From Candidatus Aenigmatarchaeota archaeon (GTDB lineage: Archaea; Aenigmatarchaeota; Aenigmatarchaeia; QMZP01; QMZT01), in contig JAPLVC010000002.1 in assembly GCA_026397315.1 (NCBI GenBank), positions 59,994 through 123,993 on the forward strand: a stretch of 64,000 nt of DNA, read 5' to 3'. Below are positions 55,354 through 64,000 of the stretch, one piece after another. Both the position numbers and the translations under genes were made by a program. The first letter of the stretch is position 1; each line of letters begins with the position of its first letter. A model generated the notes under the pieces. That model was not told the origin of the DNA. It did no database searches and saw only the letters and a list, made by a program, of their open reading frames with translations.

Positions 55354-55926
55354 TCAGAAAGTCCTTTTAGCTTTCTTCCAGAAGACGAGGTTTTCCATTT
55401 CGTCTATGCCCTTGTCCTTGCAGTATTTCTGGTAGAGCTCGAGATACGTTTCCTTTATTCCCTTTTTCGTATCGAGGCCGAGTTTGGCTATCGCGCTTCG
55501 TATGCCTGCTTCGGAACCCTCGATTTCCATGAACTTGCCGAAGGGCAGGCGGTCTATGTCTATCGCTGTTCCACCCAGGACGTACTTGGTCTTCTCCTTT
55601 TCGTAAATCCACCATATCTCGTAGCCGAGGCCCGTGAGGATTTCCTTTGCCTTGGCGAAGTCGCTGACTTCTATCTCGATCTCGTTTGCTTCCTTGAACT
55701 CTTTCTTGCGTATGGTGGTCTTTATGGTGAGGACGTTTTTCCCGCTGGGCGTTTTGCGCAGTCGCAGGAGAATGCCGCGCTTGCGGATGTCTCCGTTGTC
55801 AAAAACAATGTTATGCTCCAGTCCCTCGGACATCTTCTGCGCGCCAAGCGCGAGCAGACGACTAACGAGTTTCTCCTCGTTATCCACCGGGAACTTTATC
55901 TCTATCTCCCTGCCCATAGAATCCAC
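55354..55926 (-). CDS. CYTH domain protein (class IV adenylate cyclase-like)
   Basis: REIEIKFPVDNEEKLVSRL, ILLRLRKT, NVLTIKTTIRKKEFKEANEIEIEV, GTAIDIDRLPFGKFMEIEG. Confidence 0.9.
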   Translation of the reverse strand: MDSMGREIEIKFPVDNEEKLVSRLLALGAQKMSEGLEHNIVFDNGDIRKRGILLRLRKTPSGKNVLTIKTTIRKKEFKEANEIEIEVSDFAKAKEILTGLGYEIWWIYEKEKTKYVLGGTAIDIDRLPFGKFMEIEGSEAGIRSAIAKLGLDTKKGIKETYLELYQKYCKDKGIDEMENLVFWKKAKRTF

Positions 55927-55984
55927 CCTAACCGTATCTAAATTGTAATATAATAAAAATGATGAAAGGGTAAATAAAAAAGGT

Positions 55985-56398
55985 TTACTTGTCTGCCTTC
56001 GGCTTGACAGTAGGCATCGGCAGCGGCGGAGGAAGTTGCAAATCTTCCGCTATCACCGAAACCTTTATCAGGCATCTCCTGAACAGGTAGTTAAGGATTT
56101 CGAGCGACGGCTTTTCCGGGATTTTCTTTTCCTTCTCCCACTGCTTGAGCATAGCCTTGTTGTCATCCGTGAGGTAAAGAATGTCCCCGCCGATTTTGAT
56201 TTCGCCGACTTTCGGGTCGTAACTCGTGACGAACTCGAAGTCCATCGACAGGACCTTCTTGCTTCCAAGCGAAGGCACCGAAACTTCTCTCATGTCGTTT
56301 ATCCTTGGCACAGAATTGACCTTTATCTCAGCGCCGGACATCTGTTCCCTGTCCCTCCTCGCTTCGACTGAATTCAGACTCAAGCCAACTATTGTCAT
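55985..56398 (-). CDS. Conserved hypothetical protein (137 aa)
   Basis: FEFVTSYDPKVGEIKIGGDILYL...LNYLFRRCLIKVSVIAEDLQLPPPLPMP; compact conserved-looking domain. Confidence 0.7.
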   Translation of the reverse strand: MTIVGLSLNSVEARRDREQMSGAEIKVNSVPRINDMREVSVPSLGSKKVLSMDFEFVTSYDPKVGEIKIGGDILYLTDDNKAMLKQWEKEKKIPEKPSLEILNYLFRRCLIKVSVIAEDLQLPPPLPMPTVKPKADK

Positions 56399-56508
56399 AT
56401 TTTACCTCCAAATTGAAAATGATATCAAGTCGTTTTTTGCTTAAGCTTTTTTCTAAAAAGCTTAATTGATTATCCGCGTTGATATTTAAATGCTTTTTAC
56501 GTCCGAAA

Positions 56509-57810
56509 TTATGCGATTTCCCCGTAGCCGACGAGACGCCATCGAGCCGAGAAAAGCTTGGATATCGCGACCTTCTCTCCCTTGTCCGCGCACAGCGGAC
56601 TCTTCAGGACGACGTCTATCTCTCCCGGCCTGCCGGAGACGACGGAACCTGTCGTTCTCATCGTAGCCAGCGTGACCAGCAGCACGTCGCCGGTCTTTAT
56701 GCCACCAGCGTCTGTCTGGACGCCCACGACCCTTTTCAGAAGAGTCGTTTTCATCTTCAGTTTGCTCACGACCGGCGGCAGCTTTCCCGGAACGCTTGCC
56801 ACGCTTCCGGAAAGGGAATCGGATTTGGTCAAGTATGGATCCAGTGTCGTCGAAACGCCTGCAAGGCCGCCAGGGCCTATCTCGTCCAGGTTCTTGCCGG
56901 CCTTCTGCATGCTCGTTATCTTGGTCTTGACGGGTTCGTATTTGTCCTTCACCTTGACGCCCGGCTTTATCTCTAACTCGTCGCCTATTTTGAGCTTGCC
57001 TTGAATAAGGGAACCGCCTATGACGCCGCCCTGCAGCTTCTCTATCAAAGTGCCGGGTTTGTTGACGTCGAATGAGCGTGCTATGAGGAATTTCGGCGTT
57101 TTATTCGGGTCTCGCTCAGCCGGCTTCATGACGTGGTCTATCGTTTCCAGAAGCGCGTCGAGGTTGACCCTCTGCCTTGAAGAAATGGGAATTATCGGGG
57201 CGTTTTCAGCAATCGTCCCCTTGATGAAGTTCTTTATCTGCTGGTAATTGGCGAGCGCCTGCTCCTTTGTCACCAGGTCGATCTTCGTCTGGACTATGAT
57301 TACCTTGCTTATGCCCGTTATGTTGAGCGCCACGAGATGCTCGTACGTTTGTGGTTGAGGGCATTCCTCGTTGGCAGCTATGACCAGCAGCGCGCCGTCC
57401 ATCAGGGACGCGCCTGACAAAACCGTGGCCATCAGCGTCTCGTGGCCGGGCGCGTCGACAAATGAAATCGTGCGCACGGGCTCGCCCGCCGAGAAGCAGT
57501 TTATGCATTTTTTATTTGTGGAGTATGCCTTTGCATCTTTGCACTTCGGGCATTTGTAAAGCGTGATGTCAGCGTAGCCGAGACGGATCGAGATGCCTCG
57601 TTTTATCTCTTCAGAATGCGTGTCCGTCCATTTCCCGGTGAGCGCTTCGGTGAGAGTCGTCTTGCCGTGGTCCACGTGGCCGACTATGCCTATGTTAAAA
57701 TCAGGTATCAATCGCGGGTCGGCTTTTTCCGCCTTCCCGTGACTTTCGCTTTTTTCCGGCTTGCCTGCCTTCTCGTGCTTTTCAGTTTTTTCAGCTATCA
57801 GAACCACCAT
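56509..57810 (-). CDS. Translation initiation factor aIF2, gamma subunit
   Basis: FNIGIVGHVDHGKTTLTEALTGKWTDTHSEEIKRGISIRLGYAD, CFSAGEPVRTISFVDAPGHETLMATVLSGASLMDGALLVIAANEECPQPQT. Confidence 0.97.
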   Translation of the reverse strand: MVVLIAEKTEKHEKAGKPEKSESHGKAEKADPRLIPDFNIGIVGHVDHGKTTLTEALTGKWTDTHSEEIKRGISIRLGYADITLYKCPKCKDAKAYSTNKKCINCFSAGEPVRTISFVDAPGHETLMATVLSGASLMDGALLVIAANEECPQPQTYEHLVALNITGISKVIIVQTKIDLVTKEQALANYQQIKNFIKGTIAENAPIIPISSRQRVNLDALLETIDHVMKPAERDPNKTPKFLIARSFDVNKPGTLIEKLQGGVIGGSLIQGKLKIGDELEIKPGVKVKDKYEPVKTKITSMQKAGKNLDEIGPGGLAGVSTTLDPYLTKSDSLSGSVASVPGKLPPVVSKLKMKTTLLKRVVGVQTDAGGIKTGDVLLVTLATMRTTGSVVSGRPGEIDVVLKSPLCADKGEKVAISKLFSARWRLVGYGEIA

Positions 57811-57879
57811 CGAATATGATGAATATATGCGTCTTGGTTTATAAAAGCGATTTTTAAATGCTTAATTCAATTTAAAAAT

Positions 57880-58644
57880 ATGGTCGATTATCTTAAGGCA
57901 CTTAAGAGACCATTTAGCGACTTGGATAAATTTATTGTCGGAATCATTCTTAACTTACCTATACCACTTGTAAAATTAGTTTCCAATACCATCGTGCAGG
58001 GATACGTGTTGAGATGCGGCAGGACGGCATACGAAAAAAAATACGAATTGCCATCATGGAAAGACGTAATACAATTGTGGATTAGAGGCTTCTTGTCAGG
58101 ATTGATTGCTTTGATTTATTCATTGCCATCATTAATTATTTTATTTTTCTTTTTACCGACTATATTAAATGATGTTGTCTCGGATCCGTTTAACGTGCTA
58201 TACAACACAATTAACCCATTTTACTTCATTAACACATATGGTTATGCAATTGTGATTGCATGGCTATTTTCACTGATTACATCATATATTATTCCCGTAG
58301 CTTTAATGAGATGGACTGTCGAGGATGATATTAAAAATGCTTTTGAATTGCGAACAATATTTGAAAATGTTTTGACAAAAAAATACATCGTTGTACGGTC
58401 AATCACACTGCTGATAACCTATGCCGCTGTAATTCTATTTTTAGCCATAAACTTTGCCATATTTGGAGATGTGAAAAATACAACGACTTGGAACACCGTA
58501 TCCTTACTACTCCCTGCAATCGGCATCTTGGTGATTTCTTCGATAAAAGATTACATCATATCCATATTTAGTTATTCGCTTTATGGCGATGTCTTAGGAG
58601 AAATAAAAAAAGATGGACGTGAACATTCGAGAAAACCTAAATGA
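57880..58644 (+). CDS. DUF4013-like multi-pass membrane protein
   Basis: MVDYLKALKRPFSDLDKFIVGIILNLPIPLVKLVSNTIVQGYVLRCGRTA and several TM helices. Confidence 0.75.
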   Translation: MVDYLKALKRPFSDLDKFIVGIILNLPIPLVKLVSNTIVQGYVLRCGRTAYEKKYELPSWKDVIQLWIRGFLSGLIALIYSLPSLIILFFFLPTILNDVVSDPFNVLYNTINPFYFINTYGYAIVIAWLFSLITSYIIPVALMRWTVEDDIKNAFELRTIFENVLTKKYIVVRSITLLITYAAVILFLAINFAIFGDVKNTTTWNTVSLLLPAIGILVISSIKDYIISIFSYSLYGDVLGEIKKDGREHSRKPK

Positions 58645-59098
58645 GCTCCACCGGCATGCGTTTCGCCTTGGGCAGCTGGTTCTTTATGTCGCCGTTGCGC
58701 AGCAGCCCGCATCCCAGCGGGAAGCCGTTATATTTGATTATAACATAGCCGTCTGAGCATGCGTTTTCCTTGGCCATGATGTCGAATCCCGCCATGTAAT
58801 CTTTCGCCTTGTTTCTATCGACGTGCACTATGCCTTTCGTCGCGCGGGCGCCGAACATCTGTATCATCATCGACGTCGGCTTCGTCGCGCCATCGAAGCG
58901 CATGAATGGCAGGCTTGCGGACATTATGTTGTTGCGGTTGCAGAAGACGGCGTTGCGCTCGTTCATCGCGAATATCTTGCCCTTGCCGTTGTCCATGAAC
59001 TCGAGGCCTTCGAACGCGTTTCTTGGAATGCCGAACCTGTTCTCCATAAACTCGAGCATTGCTTCAGCTTCCTTTGGCCGTATTGGTGCGAGTTTCAT
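58637..59098 (-). CDS. PUA/RsmF-C-terminal-like RNA-binding protein
   Basis: KIFAMNERNAVFCNRN...IVHVDRNKAKDYMAGFDI...GYVIIKYNGFPLGCGLLRNGDIKNQLPKAKRMPVELI; overlaps the m5C methyltransferase stop. Confidence 0.7.
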   Translation of the reverse strand: MKLAPIRPKEAEAMLEFMENRFGIPRNAFEGLEFMDNGKGKIFAMNERNAVFCNRNNIMSASLPFMRFDGATKPTSMMIQMFGARATKGIVHVDRNKAKDYMAGFDIMAKENACSDGYVIIKYNGFPLGCGLLRNGDIKNQLPKAKRMPVELI

Positions 59099-60039
59099 GA
59101 CATTCCCTCCTTCGGTTTCCTTATCTTTGCCACGAAGAAGCCGCCCGTGTCGCTGTGATGCGGCCAGACTCTAGCGGCTTTCGCCACGTCGCTAGCGAAC
59201 GTTCTGTCTTTCCACGCCTTCACGGTTCCGGACAATTTCAAACCCTTGACTTCAATCCTTTCGAGTTTGCAATCGCTTTTTGATAACAAGTAATCCACCA
59301 CGCCTTCGTTCTCTTCTGGAGCGAAGGTGCACGTCGAGTAAACCATGAGCCCGCCGGGCCTGAGCATTTCGTAGCATCTGGTAATCATATGTTTCTGCAG
59401 CCCGGAGGTCGATATTATCTCTTTTTCGTTCCACCTTGAAAGGACTTCGCGGTTTTTGCGTATCGTCCCTTCGGACGAGCAGGGCGCGTCCAGCAGGATG
59501 CAGTCGAACTGCATGTCCGTCTTGAAGAAGCGGATGTCGTGGTTGACGACCGCGACGTTCATGCAGCCCAGCTTTTCGAGGTTGTGCTTGATTATTTTCA
59601 GTCGGTTGAACGCGGCATCGTTAGCCACGATAAGGCCGCGGTTTTTCATGAGCGCGGACAGCTGCGTTGTTTTCGAGCCCGGCGCAGCGCATGCGTCGAG
59701 GACCGTCATGTCAGGGTTTGCCTTAATCTCTTCTTTCAGCATGAGCGGCGGGAGCATGGAGACCAGCTCCTGTATGTAAATGTGACCCATGAAGTGTTCC
59801 AGCGTCGCTCCCGTCTTGTCGCTTGGCGTGACGAAGGCGTCGTCGCTCCACGCGACATTCATCGCCTCGATGCCATAGCCTTGCAGCCGCTCCAGGACTT
59901 TATCGACGTCGGCTTTCAGCGTGTTCACTCGAAACGCCTTGGGCAGCGGCCTGCTAAGCGAGGCGAAAAACGCTTCCGGGTCGTCTACTATCGCTGCGTA
60001 TCGCTCCCGAAACCTTTGCGGTATGTTAAAATGAACCAT
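59095..60039 (-). CDS. NOL1/NOP2/Sun family RNA cytosine-C5 methyltransferase
   Basis: VLDACAAPGSKTTQLSALMKNRG, CILLDAPCSSEGTIRKN, VYSTCTFAPEENEGVVDYLL. Confidence 0.95.
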   Translation of the reverse strand: MVHFNIPQRFRERYAAIVDDPEAFFASLSRPLPKAFRVNTLKADVDKVLERLQGYGIEAMNVAWSDDAFVTPSDKTGATLEHFMGHIYIQELVSMLPPLMLKEEIKANPDMTVLDACAAPGSKTTQLSALMKNRGLIVANDAAFNRLKIIKHNLEKLGCMNVAVVNHDIRFFKTDMQFDCILLDAPCSSEGTIRKNREVLSRWNEKEIISTSGLQKHMITRCYEMLRPGGLMVYSTCTFAPEENEGVVDYLLSKSDCKLERIEVKGLKLSGTVKAWKDRTFASDVAKAARVWPHHSDTGGFFVAKIRKPKEGMS

Positions 60040-60101
60040 ATTTGGTTAATTCTAAATTCAATTTAAATAAATCTTAAAAGACAGGAAAACTAATTTTCTA
60101 C

Positions 60102-62453
60102 ATGATTACGCGGGTCAAGATGGTCAACTGGAAGTCGCATCTCGATTCGGAACTCAAGTTCTCTAAAGGCGTCAACGCGCTGATAGGCATAATGGGCTCC
60201 GGCAAGACGAGCGTCATGCAGGCAATCGCTTTCGGGCTTTTCGGCACGTTTTCCGCGCTCGGCTCGAAGAAGCTGGCGCTCGACGACCTCGTCATGTCAA
60301 AGCCGCACAAGAAGCAGCACGCGATGGTGGAAGTAGAGTTCACTGTAGGCGACGGTGGCAATAAATACATGGTGCGCAGGACGATAGAGCGGGAGAAAGG
60401 GACTGTCGCCGCCGAGATACGCGAGGACGGCAAGCTGCTCGAAGTCAGCCCGCAGGGCGTGACGCGCGAAGTCGAACGCGTCCTCCAGATGGACTACGAC
60501 CTGTTCCAGCGCGCTATCTATTCTGAGCAAAACGCACTCGATTACTTCCTCCAAATCCCAAAGGGCAAGCGCATGCAGCAGATCGACGAAATGCTCAAGC
60601 TCGACCGCTACGAGAAGGCGAGGGAGTCAGCAGTTTCGATAAAGAACAACATACTGGCAAGGCGCAAGGAAATGGTGCGTGTGGTCGAGGACCTGAAGAC
60701 GCGCAAGCTCGACGAGAAGTTGGTCGCGCTAGAGAACGAAATAAAGAAGCTGGACGAGGAGAAGCGAGACCTCGACAAGACTCTCGGCTCTCTTGAAAAG
60801 GAAAGGAAGAAACTGTCCGAGAACGTCGTCCAATACGAAGCGTCGCACGACATGCTTAACGAAGCGGTAAGAAAGAGCGAATCGCTTTCGTCGCGCCTGG
60901 ACGAAATGAAGCGACAGGCGAACATGAAGAGGAAAAAACTCGGCGCGGCCAAAGCCGACCCCGAGTCGCTGAAGGCCATGGCGTCCGAGATAACGAAACT
61001 CGAGACTGCGCTCGCCGACGACGTGAGAGAAGTCCGCATTCTCAGGGAGACGCTTTCGCTCATGAACGGCAAGATGCTCTTCCTGCGCGACCAGATGAAG
61101 GATACGAAAGCGAAGCTCGCCGGTGTGAAAGGCAAGGACAGGCGGCTCAAAATACTGGGCAAGACGCTTGGAAGCGACCCGGAAAAGAAGATGACTATCA
61201 TGCTCGAAGGCGTGGAGGCAATCAAGAAGACGCTTTATGCGCTCATGGCCGAGAAGACTGAGATGGAAAAGAGCCTGTCCGACCTGAAGCGCGCCGGGGA
61301 CAAATGCCCGGTCTGCGACTCACATCTCGAAGACGAGAAGAAGAAGGATCTCATGGGTCATCGCATGCAGCATATCGTCGACGTAGACCTCAGGATACGC
61401 GAGACCAAGGAGAAGCTGACCGGCGAAAGCGCCAAGAGCGAGGAGTTCAGGAAAAACGTCCTTGAGCATGCGGAACTCAAACGCGACCTCAAGGATTTCG
61501 ATTTCCTTACAACCAGGATGAGGGACGGCACCTCCAAACGAAAGCTTCTGGACAGCGAGATAAAGACGGTCGTGTCACAGATACGCGCGCAAGAGCGCAA
61601 GGAGAAAGCTTCGAGAAAGGCGCTCGATAAGCTTAAGCTGGCGAAAGAGCGCTCGGAAGACGTTCTCAAGGAGCGCGGTTCGCTCGAAACGCTGCTGAAA
61701 GAGATGGAGTCGGCTGAGAGACATCTGGACGAGGCGGCGAAGCAGAAGAAAGCGCTCGAGAAAAAGCTCTCAGGCAAGGACATAAAAGTAATGAGAAGCG
61801 AGCTCCAGGAAACAATCGCTAGGTCGAGAGGCATCGAGGCGAAACTGACCGGCATCTCGCAGAGAGTGCAGGAAAAGAAGGCCGGCGCCAAAGAGATAGA
61901 AGAGCAGGCGAGCACGCTCGCTAAATACAAGAAGGACATCGAGAACTACGCCAGCATATCGGAGTCGATGGATGTATTTGTCAACGTCCTGCGCAGCACG
62001 CAGGACCAGCTAAGGGACGAGTTCCTCAAGACGGTCAACTTCATAATGAGCCAGATATGGGGCGAGCTTTACCCATACGACGATTTCAGCGAGGTTCGTT
62101 TGCTAGTCGACAAGGATTATGTTTTGCAGCTCAAGAGCAGGAAAGAATGGATGAACGCAGATATTGTTTCAGGCGGCGAGCGGTCGCTGGCGTGCCTCGC
62201 ATTGCGCATAGCCTTCGCGCTCGCGTTCACTCCCAACCTCCGCTGGCTCATCCTCGACGAGCCGACGCACAACCTCGACAGGAGCGCGATAGAGCATTTC
62301 GGTTCCGTCCTTAAGGACAGGATGGAGAACATCATAGACCAGGTCTTCCTCATCACACACGAGGAGCGCCTGTCCGATTACATAACAGGCTCGACATATC
62401 ATCTAACGAGGGACAAGGAAAGCGACGGCGTGACGAGAATGGCCGAAGTCTGA
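60102..62453 (+). CDS. rad50: Rad50-like SMC-family ATPase
   Basis: Walker A IGIMGSGKTSVMQAIAFGLFG, zinc hook CPVCDSHL, signature VSGGERSLACLALRIAFAL, Walker B WLILDEPTHNLD. Confidence 0.93.
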   Translation: MITRVKMVNWKSHLDSELKFSKGVNALIGIMGSGKTSVMQAIAFGLFGTFSALGSKKLALDDLVMSKPHKKQHAMVEVEFTVGDGGNKYMVRRTIEREKGTVAAEIREDGKLLEVSPQGVTREVERVLQMDYDLFQRAIYSEQNALDYFLQIPKGKRMQQIDEMLKLDRYEKARESAVSIKNNILARRKEMVRVVEDLKTRKLDEKLVALENEIKKLDEEKRDLDKTLGSLEKERKKLSENVVQYEASHDMLNEAVRKSESLSSRLDEMKRQANMKRKKLGAAKADPESLKAMASEITKLETALADDVREVRILRETLSLMNGKMLFLRDQMKDTKAKLAGVKGKDRRLKILGKTLGSDPEKKMTIMLEGVEAIKKTLYALMAEKTEMEKSLSDLKRAGDKCPVCDSHLEDEKKKDLMGHRMQHIVDVDLRIRETKEKLTGESAKSEEFRKNVLEHAELKRDLKDFDFLTTRMRDGTSKRKLLDSEIKTVVSQIRAQERKEKASRKALDKLKLAKERSEDVLKERGSLETLLKEMESAERHLDEAAKQKKALEKKLSGKDIKVMRSELQETIARSRGIEAKLTGISQRVQEKKAGAKEIEEQASTLAKYKKDIENYASISESMDVFVNVLRSTQDQLRDEFLKTVNFIMSQIWGELYPYDDFSEVRLLVDKDYVLQLKSRKEWMNADIVSGGERSLACLALRIAFALAFTPNLRWLILDEPTHNLDRSAIEHFGSVLKDRMENIIDQVFLITHEERLSDYITGSTYHLTRDKESDGVTRMAEV

Positions 62454-62499
62454 TATCTAAGTTTGATATAATTAATATTAAAAACGCAAATACTATAAT

Positions 62500-62934
62500 A
62501 TGAAAAATATGAAAAGGTTATTTCTGGCCGCTATTTTTCTGGTCTTTGTGTTATTGTTGCCTTTACATGCAAGTGCCTCGGACAATAACGCTCAGTTCGT
62601 TTCGCAGTCTGTTCCGAGGGGAAATACGATTTATTATAGCCCTAAATGGCCTGAAATCAGTAGAATAATGCTGGCAGACAACGAACAGGTCCTGCCAGGA
62701 GCGACAAAAACATTTTCCTTTAATGCGACTGCGCCGGTTTCGCCAGGCAATTATAACTTCCAATGGAGGATGGTGAAAGAAGGCGTAGAATACTTCGGAA
62801 ACCTAACTCCGAACATGGATATAAAGGTGAACGCCGCTCCGCCTATACCAGGGAAGATAATGATAAGGACTGTTAATGGCGTTCCGGAATTCTATGAAAG
62901 TGTAATAGGAAGCCTTGATAAAGATGAGGAATGA
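62500..62934 (+). CDS. Secreted protein with NBR1-like Ig domain; probable N-terminal part of the downstream glycoside hydrolase
   Basis: Signal peptide; LPGATKTFSFNATAPVSPGNYNFQWRMVKEGVEYFG; ends SLDKDEE where +1 reading would join the next ORF. Confidence 0.7.
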   Translation: MKNMKRLFLAAIFLVFVLLLPLHASASDNNAQFVSQSVPRGNTIYYSPKWPEISRIMLADNEQVLPGATKTFSFNATAPVSPGNYNFQWRMVKEGVEYFGNLTPNMDIKVNAAPPIPGKIMIRTVNGVPEFYESVIGSLDKDEE

Positions 62935-64000
62935 TGGATACAATACAGTCCGTGTTCTTTTGAGCTATACCGGATTACAGCAAAACCAGACTCAGCCCGG
63001 GCTCGATGCGACTTACATGAATAATTTCAAAGATTTCTTAGGGCTGGCAAAAAATAACAATATGAAAGTGATCATAACAGCATCCCGCCCAAGGAATTAC
63101 AAACCCATCGCGGATCAAGTACCGTATCCTTCTAACATGCCTTATGTTCTCGGGAACCCGAACATACAGTTCTTACATCAGGGGACGATTATTGCATATA
63201 AACAGTTCTGGAGAGATTTGATAAACAATATCAAAGGGACAGACCCGGCACTTCTTGATGCGGTATTCGCGTATGAGATTTGGAGCGAGCCACTCTTCAA
63301 TCATAATCTCCCGCCATTTTCATTGGGCAGCGGCACAATAACTGTCGCAGAAGGCGGAACATATGACATATCAGATGCGCAGCAAATGACTGCGATGGAA
63401 GATAACAGCATAGCGTATTTCGCAAACCAAATTTACGATGCAATCAGACCAGTCGATCCCCAAACACTCATTACCGTTGGCGTATGTTGCCCAGGTACCC
63501 AATTCGCGCGCTTGCTAGCAGTTGATAAATCAAAAGTTGATTATCTTGATATCCACCTATATCCTGGTGATGGTGGTGATGGTAGCACTTCACTTGAAAG
63601 ATTGAATCGTTTTCTTGCAGCTGCAGAGATAGAGAAGAGAGACAAGTCGAGGCCTATCATAGCAGGTGAGTTCGGGGTGACTTATCAAACGTATCCGACC
63701 TCGACTGAGGCGACTGCTGCAGCTGTTGAGATGCAGACAGTCACATGCAGCAAAGGCTTTAGCGGATGGATGCTCTGGACATGGGACACATTCAGCAACG
63801 AGCAACCGACCCCAAATACTTCTTCATTCCGGTCCGCACTCGCGGAGAATGAAACCCTGAACAAAGTGCTCGCCCCGATATACAGACCTGATCCGTGCAG
63901 CAATACTACCTGCGATGATTGTCAGAACTCAGACGTATTCCTCAAAATGAATCTCGACAACAACCTTTCTATAGGAGAGACTGCCACCAAAGCCGTGGAC
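62924..64000 (+). CDS. Glycoside hydrolase (cellulase/GH5-like) catalytic domain, 3' end outside window
   Basis: Open frame to window end: MRNDGYNTVRVLLSYTG, VFAYEIWSEPLFNH, DIHLYPGDGG, RPIIAGEFGVTY, FSGWMLWTWD. Confidence 0.78.
   Translation, partial: MRNDGYNTVRVLLSYTGLQQNQTQPGLDATYMNNFKDFLGLAKNNNMKVIITASRPRNYKPIADQVPYPSNMPYVLGNPNIQFLHQGTIIAYKQFWRDLINNIKGTDPALLDAVFAYEIWSEPLFNHNLPPFSLGSGTITVAEGGTYDISDAQQMTAMEDNSIAYFANQIYDAIRPVDPQTLITVGVCCPGTQFARLLAVDKSKVDYLDIHLYPGDGGDGSTSLERLNRFLAAAEIEKRDKSRPIIAGEFGVTYQTYPTSTEATAAAVEMQTVTCSKGFSGWMLWTWDTFSNEQPTPNTSSFRSALAENETLNKVLAPIYRPDPCSNTTCDDCQNSDVFLKMNLDNNLSIGETATKAVD

Noticed and set aside
63565-63590. ggtgatggtggtgatggtagc repeat
   Set aside because: Short in-frame Gly-Asp coding repeat inside the glycoside hydrolase, not a repeat element.

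Overview
This window is a densely packed archaeal chromosome segment. Archaeal markers include aIF2-gamma, GGGP synthase, a histone, fibrillarin/Nop5, RNAP subunit N and intron-bearing tRNAs; the overall style suggests a DPANN-type genome, but no taxon can be assigned from the sequence alone. Main content: split transketolase; an aminotransferase; a PolB-GyrA-GyrB block; a polyamine locus (AdoMetDC/spermine-synthase-like fusion, a second AdoMetDC-like protein, spermidine synthase, pyruvoyl arginine decarboxylase, agmatinase); C/D-box RNP proteins; IleRS; bacterial-type GAPDH plus PGK; ScpA; cysteine synthase; FtsZ; a four-subunit group-3b-like NiFe hydrogenase with its maturation protease; an orphan SPPY DNA methyltransferase; histone; Rad50; and a glycoside hydrolase running off the right edge. 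All three tRNA genes found are interrupted, and tRNA-Pro carries two introns at non-canonical positions. The observations most worth follow-up are: (i) a SpeD-SpeE fusion whose C-terminal half looks like animal spermine synthase while the N-terminal half keeps an intact pyruvoyl-forming motif; (ii) a row of micro-ORFs ending in cysteine clusters, with a terminator-like hairpin, directly upstream of cysteine synthase; (iii) the doubly interrupted tRNA-Pro; (iv) a TrmB-type regulator divergent from an orphan gene pair across a strong palindrome; (v) an apparent frameshift separating the Ig-like N-terminus from the catalytic domain of the terminal glycoside hydrolase. No CRISPR array, rRNA or transposon was seen. 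No database searches were run; family calls come from reading the translations.
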